NCBI GenBank assembly: GCA_963854735.1
Contig: OY978107.1
Span: 627,501 to 691,500 of the forward strand
Origin: Marvania coccoides
Lineage: Eukaryota; Chlorophyta; Trebouxiophyceae; Chlorellales; Chlorellaceae
Direction: 5' to 3'
Length of the DNA: 64,000 bases
The position numbers and the translations under genes are program-made. Below, piece after piece: positions 1-10,098 of this stretch. How positions within the stretch are numbered: position 1 is the stretch's first letter; each line of letters starts with the position of its first letter. The notes under the pieces are model-generated. The model was given only the letters and a program-made list of their open reading frames with translations. It had not been told where the DNA came from and searched no databases.

Positions 1-2
1 AC

Positions 3-158
3 CGGTTTGCACCCTCCACACAGCGCGCCTCCCAAAAAAACCAGAAGTCGGAGGGCAAGAAAGTCATGCGTCATCTGCATGTCCTGCGTGATTTTTTAAC
101 TATTCTCGTGATTTGCGCAATTCCCCCGCAATTGAAGCCGATGCGTAGCTGCACATGA
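3..158 (+). CDS. possible 3' end of an upstream gene (partial, weak)
   Basis: An open frame enters from the left edge and closes with TGA at 156-158. A CAG at 21-23 could be a splice acceptor, giving an exon that begins RASQKNQKSEGKK and goes on MRHLHVLRDF. The first part is charged and coding-like, while the tail (after about 100) is AT-rich and less convincing. No domain is recognised. It could equally be chance open frame in a spacer. Confidence 0.22.
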   Translation, partial: RFAPSTQRASQKNQKSEGKKVMRHLHVLRDFLTILVICAIPPQLKPMRSCT

Positions 159-588
159 ACATCGACTTACTGTGTGATCCTCGATTTTTTCTGCTATTTA
201 TCATTTTCGCACCCGTCAGCATGGCAGGCTTCAGCATATTGCCCACATTTTTGCAGCAAACCAGCGCCACACATTCCATTCTATCGGCACCAAAATGTGA
301 TGCTACAGTCAAAACAGCAACTTTTTGCTTCCTAAAAAATAAATTCTGGCGGTCAGCCGTTGACCAGCAGCAGTTTGACTTTAATTCAGCCATTTCGAAA
401 AGCCTCGATCCACATATATGCGACATAACACCGATTAGGATTATAAAATTTGTTTACAGCGTCTCTGGCCTGCCCAACACTGAAAAAAACTTGGGTCATA
501 CCAACACCACCCTTGAAACATATTTTCTCCCTGTTCTTAATCGACCGAGACCATTTTTCCTCACGCATAAAATAAAATTAACCTACTT
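159..588. other. intergenic spacer, probable promoter side of the 589 gene
   Basis: AT-rich sequence with no convincing exon on either strand. A long plus-strand open frame runs through it but is compositionally unlike the neighbouring exons. It presumably holds the promoter and 5' UTR of the gene starting at 589. I see no clear TATA element. Confidence 0.4.
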
Positions 589-1305
589 ATGGAGCCCAAG
601 CGCCCGTCCGAATCCCCAATCGCGCCGTCTGGATCCCCAACCACCGCCAACTATTTCCAGACAACAAACCGCAGCCACTTCACCCCTACGACGCAAAACG
701 ACGTCTTGGAAGCCTCCCGCCGACACGACATCCTTCTCAAGTACGGCAAATACGGAACGAGCCAGCCGCTGGGGGGTGATGGAGCCTCCTTCGACGACGG
801 CTTTGCAACCATCTCTCAGCTTTCTTATAACTCAGAGGCGAAACCGCTGAAGATCTGCAGCTTTGGCCAGGTCACCAAGGGTGTGGAGCAGCACGCGCTG
901 GTGGAGGCCCGCCAGAAGGCTTTGGCGCAGGAGGCTCTTTGCAGTCCTTACGCCACGCAGCAGCAGGCAAGCAAAAAACACGAACTGCATGCATGGTTAA
1001 TGGCATTTATCTGCATTCCTAATCAAAATGCCGTGATTAATGCTGTATTTGTCTGCAGGAGGCGCTGGAACAGACCAATCTCAATCCTGAGGAACGGGCA
1101 GCGGCAAAGCCAAAGGCATGCCGCCCGAAAGCGGATGGAGGGCAGGAGTGAGATGTCGTGGCGTTCCTGACGCGTATACACAATATGAACAGTGACTGGG
1201 GTTGTTTTCTTTTGTTGCTGCAGGGCGCAAGTGGGGCGCAAAGCGCAGGGAGTGTTTGCCCGAGAAATGGACCAAGACTACTTGCGCATTGGACTGAGGA
1301 AATAA
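589..1305 (+). CDS. small conserved-looking protein of unknown function, 3 exons
   Basis: Exons are 589-966, 1059-1147 and 1224-1305, giving 182 residues and a TAA stop. Intron 1 has a GC donor (GCAAGC at 967) and a CAG acceptor. Intron 2 is GT-AG and is needed to avoid an in-frame TGA; reading across it restores the frame and ends in DYLRIGLRK. The protein is Ser/Thr/Pro-rich at the N-terminus (TTANYFQTTNRSHFTPT), then has a Gly-containing middle and a charged Gln/Ala-rich C-terminal half. No signal peptide or membrane segment is visible. Short TT-N-F-T-x-x-F-x-P patterns are reminiscent of axonemal microtubule-associated small proteins, but that is only an impression. Function unknown. Confidence 0.62.
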
Positions 1306-1342
1306 TTTAACAGAAAGTTTGTCCCGCAAATAGAAATGGCTT

Positions 1343-1474
1343 TCAATTCTTATTCATGGAGGCTGGGGTCGCTACAGACAAGTTGTTGTCCGCCAGGAAC
1401 TCCTCTACCTTGATTCTTTCAGCATCCAGCACGGTGCGCACGCTGAAAGCTTTATCGAGGATCAACTGCCAGCC
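1343..1474 (-). CDS. possible terminal exon, unknown minus-strand gene
   Basis: After a TATGCAG acceptor on the minus strand, an open frame of 43 codons starts GWQLILDKAFSVRTVL, continues AERIKVEEFLADNN and ends with TGA at 1343-1345. The sequence is helical and charged, with good coding character in an AT-rich setting. The upstream exon with a matching phase-0 donor was not found. It may belong with the exon-like segment at 1745-1919, though that segment has its own stop. Confidence 0.3.
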   Translation of the reverse strand, partial: GWQLILDKAFSVRTVLDAERIKVEEFLADNNLSVATPASMNKN

Positions 1475-1744
1475 CTGCATAAAAATAAAGCATTTTTAAT
1501 TAATATATACCACACCATTGGGTATTTTGACTAGCAAGAACTATTCCCGAGAAGAAGCACCCGCGGAAAAATCCTGGGGAACCCACGAGTTGTAACCTAG
1601 TATTTGTGATTATTTAGTGAATTATTTTAATTGCTAGAGTTGCATTTCCAATTCGGTTTCCAGCCATTTCTTTTAAACGAGGCCAAAAATGCGTAGCAGC
1701 GTTGCTGGTGATTTCTTTACTGACCCTGCTGGCTGTATCGTCGG

Positions 1745-1919
1745 CTAGGAGTCGTCGACGGGCTGCATCAGCGCCTCGCGTGCTTCCTGCTGCGCTGCTG
1801 CTTGTCGCCAGCCTGCAAGGGCACGCCCCGTGCTCCTACCGCTTGCGCCCACTTCGACTGCGAAATCGTGAATAGCGTCAGCTACGGCTGCCCAATTGAA
1901 GCTGAGACTTGAAACCAGA
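1745..1919 (-). CDS. possible terminal exon, Ala-rich, unknown gene
   Basis: The minus-strand open frame is GC-rich (unlike its flanks). It follows a possible GCGCAG acceptor and ends with TAG at 1745-1747. It reads FNWAAVADAIHDFAVEVG, then an Ala/Gln/Arg-rich helix (WRQAAAQQEAREALMQ). A second frame over the same bases is also open to about 1614, so the frame is not certain. No family recognised. Confidence 0.3.
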
Positions 1920-2451
1920 CTGCGCCGCGGCGTTATGAGTAAAATAAAGAAAAAAAATGTGTTTGCAATATTAAGATTGGGAAGTTTAAAAGTTGTGAAA
2001 ATCGTCCCATCGCGGATCCCATCTTGTACAGGAAAAAAATTGGAAAATAAAGCAGTCGTGATATTTTGCAGGGCATGTGGGCAGCTTTTTCGGGCTTGCA
2101 GCCCTAGTCAAACATGCGGTTTTCAAAATATTTTCACCTGCTGGGAGCCTTTAAGGCCAATTGGAGCGGAAATGAGTCAATTATACAGGTAGCATATATG
2201 CAGAGACCGCAAGTGAAGTAGCGTAAGCCAGGGGAGGCTTTTCACCGCTGTTCGAGCTCAGGCCGCGAGGTTTCCTTTGGAGGCACTTCCCCCCAGCTCA
2301 ACAAATTCTTTGCAGATAGCTGCTTGCACACAGCATGCATTTGACCAAATAATCAATCTAAATTTTACACCTTTCATTAAACGTTTTAATTGAATAACAC
2401 TCTCCCCGGCCGTCCCCTTCAAATAAATATCACACTCAAAAAAACTACATT

Positions 2452-4237
2452 TCAACGCCAAAACGTGCGATCCAACTTGTCCAGACCCCACCGCTCCGCC
2501 CGCCGGTTGGCTCTCTTCTCCATCGCCCCCCCAATCACATCTTGCACGGTGCCAGCAGCAAAGTCTCTCGCGTTTCTCCAGTCATCAAGTGCTTCCTCTA
2601 ATTTGTCCTGCTTGGCTTGCAGCGCCTCGGAAACCACCTCCTGCACTTGTCCCACGGTCTCCGCCGTGGACTGCATGGAGTCTTTCACGCCATCAGCGCC
2701 TTCACCGAGCTTCTCCCGCAGCGCCTGAATTTCGCTAGCGGTGATATCGATTTGCTACATAAAAAAACGGCAAACAAACACAATTACAATACTTAAACTG
2801 CAGTTTTCAAGGAAAGTTCAGAAGAAAAAAAATAAAAAAATGTGGGAATAATAATAATTTAAGTATCAATCACTCGTCGTCTGCATAATTTCTGCAGTTG
2901 GCAGTACCTTGACCAGCAGCGACCCAGGGTCCCAGCCAGGCATGCCACTGTCCAGCAGCCTGCGCTTAACGGAACCCACTGCTGTCGGATATTCCGGCTT
3001 AAACGGATTTTCTTTCTCCTCCGGCGGCTGCGGCGGAGGTGGGGAGCCTGAGGATTTTGGCGGAGGAGAAGGCGACGGCGGGGTGTAGTTGTTCCCACCA
3101 CCACCAGAATTGCTCTCCTTTGCTGCGTCCTCCCTCGCGTCGATCAGCTCCAGCTTCAGCCTCTCCAGCTCCGCCAGCTGCGCCTGCAGCTCCGTGAGCT
3201 TCGCCTGCAGCTCCGTGGTGGTGGGCGCCTCGTACTGGCCACCGTTTCCAGGGTTTCCCGCGTTGCCGGGGGCCCCCACATTCTCGGTGACGAAGGGAGT
3301 GGTGGTGGGCTGCAGCGGGCCGGTCACGGTGACTGGTGGCAGCTGGCCCGTAGGTTGAATTTGGCCCACATTTTCGGTGATAAAAGGGGACCTGGGGCCG
3401 CTCACTGCCACCTCCAATGGTCGTACGCCGCTGACCTCCACGGGCGGTACAGGCTGCTCCAGAACAGGTTGTACTGGAAACTCCTTGGCCTTGTTTTTCT
3501 CCTTTTCCAGCTCCAGGCGGCTGTTGAAGTCGATGTTGGGGAGCTCTCCAGAAGCCGACGTCTGCAGCTTGATATTGGTGAAGGAGAAGTTTTTGCTCTT
3601 TTGTGGGAGCGGCTGCGCCTGGGGCTGGATAATGGTGACCTGCTCCTGCCCCTTCTCCTTCTTGAACTTCCCCTCGGCCTTGGTCTTCAGCACCTCGGCC
3701 CAGGCGTCAGCGAGGGTCGCAGAGACGTAGCCGGGGGTCCATTTTTTCTTCTCCACCTTCTCCGCGTCCTGCTGCACGGGCGCGGCCACGGTCTGGACGG
3801 TGAGCAGCTGCTGGGGCTGCGCACTGGTGGTGACCAGCGAGGTCTCCTTTTCGAGCCGTTTCGACTCGTCAAAGGACAAATTGGGCGCCTCGAAATTATA
3901 CGCAGGCTTGGTGGAAGTAGGTTTGCCAGGGGAGTCTGAAGGGCCGGTGTTGCGGGGCTGCTGAGGGCTGCCTTGCTGCGGCTGCTGCGGCTGCTGCTGC
4001 CCCCACTTTTGACCACCGCCAGAAGAAGGCAGCGCTGAAAGTCCAGAATTTTGACCCCATAGCGAGGATTGCGAGCCTGAAAAAATATTGAGAGGTGTAA
4101 TGAGCCAAAGGGTGCTGCGTTGGCCTGGAAAAGCGAGCGTCTTGGGTCAAAAGTGGTGCCGCACCTTGCTGTTGATTTGCAGACACAAAGCGAGCTGCCG
4201 CGAGCAGCAGGCCCAAGAAGGCCGGGAGACACCGCAT
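2452..4237 (-). CDS. secreted proline-rich protein with LEA-like helical tail
   Basis: Three exons on the minus strand: 4237-4165, 4076-2908 and 2754-2452, 514 residues, all GT-AG. The start is chosen because it opens a clean signal peptide (MRCLPAFLGLLLAAARFVSA). The mature part begins with a Gln/Gly/Pro tract. A middle region carries two imperfect repeats of the type PF[IV]TENVG followed by T-G-x-L-x-P. Then come a coiled-coil-like Leu/Glu stretch, a PPSPSPPP stretch like extensin or pherophorin linkers, and, in exon 3, a charged amphipathic helix region (ETVGQVQEVVSEAL onward) resembling LEA proteins. The composition suggests a cell-wall or extracellular-matrix protein, but no catalytic domain is visible. 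The role is inferred from composition and signal peptide only. Confidence 0.72.
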
Positions 4238-4618
4238 TGGTACACTTCGTACAATAATCGAGGTGAGCAATGCGCCATGAGGAGCATTTGAGCCGTGAGA
4301 CCTGAGCTTAGGAAGATCGAACTGTCTCGTCCCGAGTGCTCGACGCTCCAAGGCATCCTGCCACCGTCCATGGAAACGTTTTTGAATATTTACATGCCCT
4401 TAAATAATAAATATCAAATAGAACTGGAAGGGCTGGCTGGCAACTAGTATTCTTGTTGGGTGCTAAAATAAAAATTGAGTCGACTTAATCTTAATCTTAC
4501 TAATATTGAAACGTGTAACCAACAATAGTAACAAAATAAGATGAGGTGGAATCAGACAACTAATAATACAATATACTATCTATTGCGCGAATGGTGCGGG
4601 CAACGATCGCCGCCCCCC
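4238..4618. other. spacer between proline-rich gene and BLISTER-like gene
   Basis: AT-rich 380-bp gap. It must contain the promoter of the minus-strand gene that starts at 4237 and the 3' UTR of the minus-strand gene that ends at 4619. No other signal recognised. Confidence 0.4.
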
Positions 4619-7307
4619 CTACTCCGCTTCTGCATTTATTTGCTGCAGCTTGGCCTGCATGGCGGCGTTTTCCTCCCGCAGGCGCGCCGCCACTTCGCGC
4701 TGCGCCGCCTGCGCGGCGTCCTGCTGCTCCGCCAGTCGCTCCGCGATTTGAAAAATTCTTTCCACCAGCTCTGTGACCCCGGGTTCCAGCCCCTCGGCCC
4801 CCGGCACCCACGCCGCAGCAGGCAGCAGCGCCATCAGCTCTTCGGGCAGCGCCTCACGCGCAGCAGCCACATTTCCGGTGCTGCTGCTGCCTTCAGCTGC
4901 TGCCATCGCTTCTGCAGCGATTTCTGCTGAAGCAGGCGGCTTAGAATGCGCAGCCGGCACACCAATCCGTTCCGCAGGAGGAAGAGGAGGAGGAACAGCA
5001 GCCCCCGAATCAGCGCTAGTAGCAGCGGCGGCAGTTTCCGCCATTGCCATTTTTCTCTGCACCTCCGCTTCGTACGAACCCGCCGCGGCTGTTGCGCCCA
5101 CCGCGGCTTCCCTGGCAGCCGCAGCTTCGGCCGCTGCCGCCGCAATCGCCGCCTCAGCGGCAGCGGCAGCTCTCACCGCATCAACTTCTGCTCGCTGCCT
5201 TCTCAACTGCTCGCGGCTTCTCGCGACCTCCGCCTGTGCCGCCGCCAGCTCCCGTTCTAGCCGCGCCTTGTCCACGGCAGCTGCATGGAGTTGAGCCCCA
5301 GCCGCCTCTACCCTGGCTTGCAGCTTCTCTGCCGCTGCAGCCATGGCTTCTGGCCCGCCGCCATTCTCTCTCGCGCTCTGAATCCGCATAGCCTCGCTCT
5401 TCAACTTCAACACCTGCATATACACACCAAGCAAGCACCCGGGTTAGCAATCATAACACGATCCAAACCACCACACATAATGTGAAGAACAAAAAATTGT
5501 CATTTAAAATCAAATTTGATGCATTTTGAAGCTGGAAAAAAATCCTACACCATGCCACACATAATGAACAAGTGTAATTGCTTGTTTATAAGTATACCCT
5601 TCACCTGCTCCTCTAAGGCCACGACTTCCACCGCAAACGCATTTGCCCGCCCCGCCGCCTCCCTAGCGCTCATTTCATACGCGTCTCGCTCTGCTACGGC
5701 CACCTCCACCGCCATCCGCGCGCTTCTCACCTCCTCCCACCTCACCTCCACCTCCCTGCGCGCAGATTCCGCAGCCGCCGACGCTGAGTTGAGCTGTCGA
5801 GACAGGGCCTCATTTTCATCTGCCAGGCGCTCCGCCAGCGAGGTCTGCTGCTCTACACGCCGCTGCAGCGCGAACTTCTCCTCCGTGAGCTCTCCGATGT
5901 GCGTCTGTAGTTCCTTGAAATCCTTTGCCTTGGCGGTTGCCGGGTGAGGCGCAGAATGGGAGCCAGCCGCGGAAGAAAGCCCCTCAGAGGCTGCATGGGA
6001 GGGGGAGGGGCTGTTGGGGGCGGCTGCTAGCACCCCAGCGGCAGCTGCAGCAGCGACGCTCATCGCTTGGTTGACTGATGCGCTTTCTGCCACTGGCGCT
6101 GCCGCTCCTCTGGAATTATCCGTTGCAACAGCGTCACTGCCGTGGGAAACCAGCGCTCCGTTGGCTGCAAAGGTGGAGAAAGTGTCTCCCCCTCCTCTTC
6201 CCATAGCAGCCATCGAAATTTCCTCATGCTCTTCTTCTTCGGCCGCATTCCCCTCCTCTTCTTCTCCTTCTTGTTGTTGATCTTCAGGGGTGAATGGGGC
6301 AGGGGGAGAGTAAAAACTGCCTTCTTCTTTATGCAGGCTCCAAGGGGAGGGCTGGCTCGACCACCCCATGGGTTTAAACGCAGCAGCAGTTGCAGCTGGA
6401 GCGGTGGCGACTCCTCTGCTCAAAGGCGGAAAGGAAGACGACCCCTGCTGCGACAGCTGCTGCGGGTTGAAGGCGCTAGAAGGCGACGCGGCGTGTGGCG
6501 CAACAGCGGGCGCGGCAGCAGCGGTAGAAAGGTGAAAACTTTCATTTTGTGTAGGCACCGGCATGAAGCTCCAACGAGAGGTTTGGGCGACGGAAGAGGC
6601 GCCGTTTGAAGAGGGAGGGAGCGGGGAGGCAGGCGCAGGGGTGGGGGTAGGCTCCAAATCAAATTTGGGGGAGTTGTGAGAGGAGGAGGAAGAGAAAGGG
6701 GCGACTAGCCATGAAGGCACTGCCGATGCCGATGCCGTTGCTGCTGCTGCGGTGGTGGTTGCGAAGGAAGTGTTGTCTCTGCCTGCTGCTGCTGGAGATA
6801 TGGGGCGTGAGACGTAGCTTGAAGGCTGTGCAGCTACAGCGTTAACAGGCTGCGAAAAGGTAGAAAAGGAAGGCTGCGGCGGTTTATTGAGAGCTGACAG
6901 CTGCCTGCTGCCGACGCTTTCTCTCGCTTTGAAGGGGGAGGGGGGGGACGCGGGGTGCGCGGCGGTTGACGACGAAGGCAGCTGGGCGTCAGTAGCAAAG
7001 GAAGCTGCTGCTGGCGGAAGAGCCGCAGCAGGTGTGGCCTCCTGCACAGGCTGCGGGGCGGGCGCTGCTGGGGCGGCGGCCTGTGCGACTTCGGCGGCGA
7101 GCTTGGCAGCCTTTTGGCGCCGGAATTCCTCCAGCTGCGCAGAACAAAAAGGGGAATTCCAATGTTGGTTGAGGAAGTGATTAAATTGTGGCCAATGCAA
7201 GCGATTGTGACTGAACAAAGATGGGCAATGTATCTGTGTCCGAATACTCGTCGAAGTACCTTTTTGCGGCCCGCCTCGGCGTAGCTGGCCCTCGTTTGAG
7301 AGTCCAT
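4619..7307 (-). CDS. BLISTER-like coiled-coil protein
   Basis: Exons 7307-7260, 7134-5605 and 5413-4619, all phase 0 and GT-AG, 790 residues. The N-terminus joins across intron 1 to give AEAGRKK followed by LEEFRRQKAAKL. This motif resembles the start of the plant protein BLISTER and the N-terminal AGKxKLxxFRxxKA motif of AKAP9/pericentrin-type coiled-coil proteins. A long Ser/Ala/Pro-rich low-complexity region (about residues 40-350) follows, with an acidic EEEEGNAAEEEEHEE patch. From about residue 400 to the end there are Ala-rich coiled coils split by a short PPPLPP linker. No membrane segment is seen. BLISTER acts with Polycomb and stress pathways in plants, whereas AKAP9-type proteins are Golgi or centrosomal scaffolds. 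The motif alone does not decide between these. Confidence 0.74.
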
Positions 7308-7500
7308 TTATAAGATTTCAAATATTATTATTGAGGGATCATAGGAGGAGGTTAATGTATTTGAATGGCTTCTCATAATCGAGCCGAACATTCAAATATT
7401 AATAAACTTTAATACAATCGGTTTTTCCCCCAAAATATTTCGAATTTGCATTTTTTTTCATTCCACCTAATCGCTTATGCTGAAACTAAATAAAACAAGC
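7308..7500. promoter_or_regulatory. divergent promoter, BLISTER-like gene and PEX22
   Basis: Only 193 bp separate the two start codons (7307 minus, 7501 plus), so both promoters must lie here. The stretch is very AT-rich (runs of A and T around 7380-7460). No defined element can be named. Confidence 0.5.
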
Positions 7501-8668
7501 ATGGATTTTTATGGGTCGCCTGGAGGAGGCTCGCCGGTGCGTGCAGCTTGGCCCTTCTCAAGTATTCTTGAAATCCCATCTTGAAAGGAATCCCTTTTTT
7601 CGTTTCGCAGGATGGCCTCTCCTTACTTCTAACAGTTCTCATTGGACTGGCAATCGCAGCGCTGCTGCTTTCCTTCCTCAGAGACCGTCAAGGAGGTGCG
7701 ATTTTTTGGTTCTTGTCAAGTGATCAATGAGATCGCTACCCTCAGCATGTATCTCCATTTCTCCTTATCTCATCTGACAGATCGTGAAATTCGATTGATA
7801 TACAGGCGCTCAAGCCAGGAGATTTCAAGAGGGAACGCCCCAGCCTCATGCCGCCGCTGCCACATTTCAGGCCCCGTCTCAACAGCGCATTCCCTCTCAA
7901 GCCGCCTCACAGCCGTCACAAAACAGCTTCCGCTGCATCACCATCGCAGCCCCCGGCGTTCTTTTGGAAGAAAGCTCGGCCGAGGAGCTCTCAGAGGGAG
8001 CCTCCGTCATCCCAGCAGCCGCAGAGGCACTACAAGGCTGTACAGCCCGCTCTGACGTATTTCTGCTGTGCCACGTAAGACAGCAACCCTTTTTTCATTC
8101 CTGGGCACAAATTTTACCTTTCCCATTAAATTATTGATTTTTTCGTGCTGTTTTTGGCGGTTCTCAACTGTTTATTTTTCTTCTCCGCCGGTTTCTTTTG
8201 CGCAGGTGAGCGATGACATTGGAGAGGCGGCAGTGCGGGGCGCGCTAGAGCACGCAGGGTTGGTGGGCAGGGCAGCAGGGCAAATTCCTCCCCAACGATT
8301 GTTATTTTGCGATACTGAAGAGGGCAAGGTTTCGATTGTGCGACAGCTGGAGCCAGATTTACACGTAGACTCACACCCAGTGACGGTGAGTGATTATTCG
8401 CCACGACGGGTTGAAGTATACGGCAGATGAAGCAGATTTGACGTAATTTCATTACCGTCGATTATTTTCGTCTTCTAATTCCCCCCCGAGAAAACTGCTG
8501 GACTCTATTGAACATATTTTACATGCATGCGTGTAGGTGGAGCAACTGCAGCGTTTCATTCCTCGTCTGGCTGAAATTTCGCAGAATGGCGGCAGAGGCA
8601 AAGGCAGCAGCAGCAGCAACGTAATTATGAGAAGAAGTCTGGCTGAAGCTCTGGAATGGAAACAATGA
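7501..8668 (+). CDS. PEX22: peroxin PEX22, membrane anchor of the PEX4 ubiquitin-conjugating enzyme
   Basis: Five exons: 7501-7536, 7611-7695, 7806-8074, 8206-8385 and 8537-8668, 233 residues, all GT-AG. Residues about 13-35 form one transmembrane helix (LSLLLTVLIGLAIAALLL) near the N-terminus, followed by a Gln/Pro/Ala linker. The C-terminal domain has DVFLLCHVSDDIGE, then PPQRLLFCDTEEGKVS, then IVRQLEPDLHVDSHP. These match the plant Pex22 signature of a Rossmann-like cytosolic domain. In the known system Pex22 tethers and activates the E2 enzyme Pex4 at the peroxisome membrane so that the import receptor Pex5 can be ubiquitinated and recycled. The last exon ends in a short basic tail, and a cryptic donor at GTAATT (about 8619) could give an alternative end. 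Confidence 0.85.
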
Positions 8669-9153
8669 GATTACTTTATTTAAACTGATACTCGTTGCAT
8701 TTATATAAATCCTCTGCTTGCTCTGTAATCGCTTATTTGTTAGAGCCGAAGAGAAGAAGAAAACATCATTTTAATTCTCGAAGCACAGGGGGGTTCTCTG
8801 GGGCATGGCTGTCTCCTTGCAAGTGCCCGAATTGGAGGGGGGGGGGGCCTTTAATAGTAAGCCAATGACCCTCTTATTAATCAGCGTGAGCCAAACCATG
8901 GCTGCTTAACCCCCTGCTCCCTTACTCTCTCTTGGCTGCATGGTTGGCTATAGAAGACTCGAGAACTGGGGCAGGCGCTGTGGAAATAAATACGAATAAT
9001 TATGGACGGACAAGAATGAAGAGAAAGAAAGAAGTTTTTAACGAAAACAAAGCAGCTCTTAAAAGGAGGAAAAGTACCGCCGATGAATCATTTTCGGCTA
9101 GGCATCGTAAAAAAATGACGTCATGGGAGTGGTAGAGGCACGCAATCACCAAG

Positions 9154-9184
<31 letters not shown>

Positions 9185-10098
9185 GGTAGCGCGGGATATA
9201 GAAGAAAAACAAACGATTTTTTTTGGTGGGGGCATATTATTGCAAGTCTGGGAGGGGAATCTGAGAGAGAACAACGGACTCCTCCGAGTTGCAATTTACT
9301 GAAGACGTTTGCAATAGAGAAAGGAGGGAGGAGGGAGGAAGTCAGGACAAGGAATCTGTGAGTCTCTCTGAGTAACTCGAGTGAAAAGAAAGGAAGAAAA
9401 ACATAGCAGAGGGCCTTTCGCTTGCCCTGGTACCCTGGAGCACAGCGGGGATCGGCTTGGGAAAAAAATGAAAGTAGTGAGGGCAAATTTAATCAGAGGG
9501 GAATTAGACGAATAGACAAATAATTTATCTTTGGTTGGTTGGCGGGAAAAGGGGGAGGGAAAAACACTGGAGAGAAAATTTGATATATTTTGGTAAAACG
9601 TAAACCAGAAAATCAGGTAGGTAGCAGAGGGGTGAATGAAAACGATAATACGAGGTCTGGCTACTTTCATTTCTGCCAATAATAATTTTAAGCCCTACGA
9701 GGTTTGGAGGTTTGGAGGTTTACGACGAAGGAAAAGAAGAAAAATCTAAAAAAGACTACGGACGAGCCGGAAACGGCTAAGGAGAGAAATAAATCTGTAA
9801 ACACATGTCAACAAGTTACTCGCATTTCGCAAAACTCCGTCAGGAGCCGTTGGCAGAGGGGAAGAAGAAAAAAAGTTGGAAGTGACACGGGGGAGAACAC
9901 ACAAAAAAAAATTATGAAAAGGGGGAAGAAACATTCTACCGACATGCAGAATAATCGCGGGTTATCGCTCAAAAGTCTCAATCTACATATTCGAGCGCTT
10001 AAGCTTTCAACACCAATGGAAAGTTTATTTCTACGCTACAACAAATTAGTTACTGGTATTATATTATTTAAGCTATGCGACTGTAAATAACAGCTCAC
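8669..10098. other. 1.4-kb convergent spacer with simple repeats
   Basis: This lies between PEX22 (plus) and the polyQ gene (minus), so it should hold both 3' UTRs. It contains a G run near 8838, an (AAAAC)n microsatellite at about 9157-9182, and purine-rich plus-strand tracts from about 9000 to 9920. Open frames here are short and follow the low-complexity bias. No gene is supported. Confidence 0.5.
9157..9183. repeat. (AAAAC)n microsatellite
   Basis: About five tandem units of AAAAC/CAAAA on the plus strand in a purine-rich spacer. Confidence 0.9.

Larger units (their letters stand above)
1306..2451. other. spacer with two isolated minus-strand exon-like segments
   Basis: About 1.15 kb between the 589 gene and the end of the 2452 gene. 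Two minus-strand segments (listed separately) look coding, but I cannot join them into one gene or find a first exon. The interval 1940-2450 is AT-rich with no convincing coding signal. Confidence 0.35.

Noticed and set aside
155..850. Long plus-strand open frame over the first gene
   Set aside because: Its second half is an out-of-frame shadow of the 589 gene and its first half is AT-rich spacer.
5545..7218. Treating the BLISTER-like central exon as a complete intronless gene
   Set aside because: Clear acceptor at 7134 and donor at 5605 link it in phase to exons with a better start motif and coiled-coil end.
8932..9486. Lys/Arg-rich and Phe/Leu-rich frames on opposite strands
   Set aside because: Both follow from purine-rich low-complexity DNA and have no splice or domain support.
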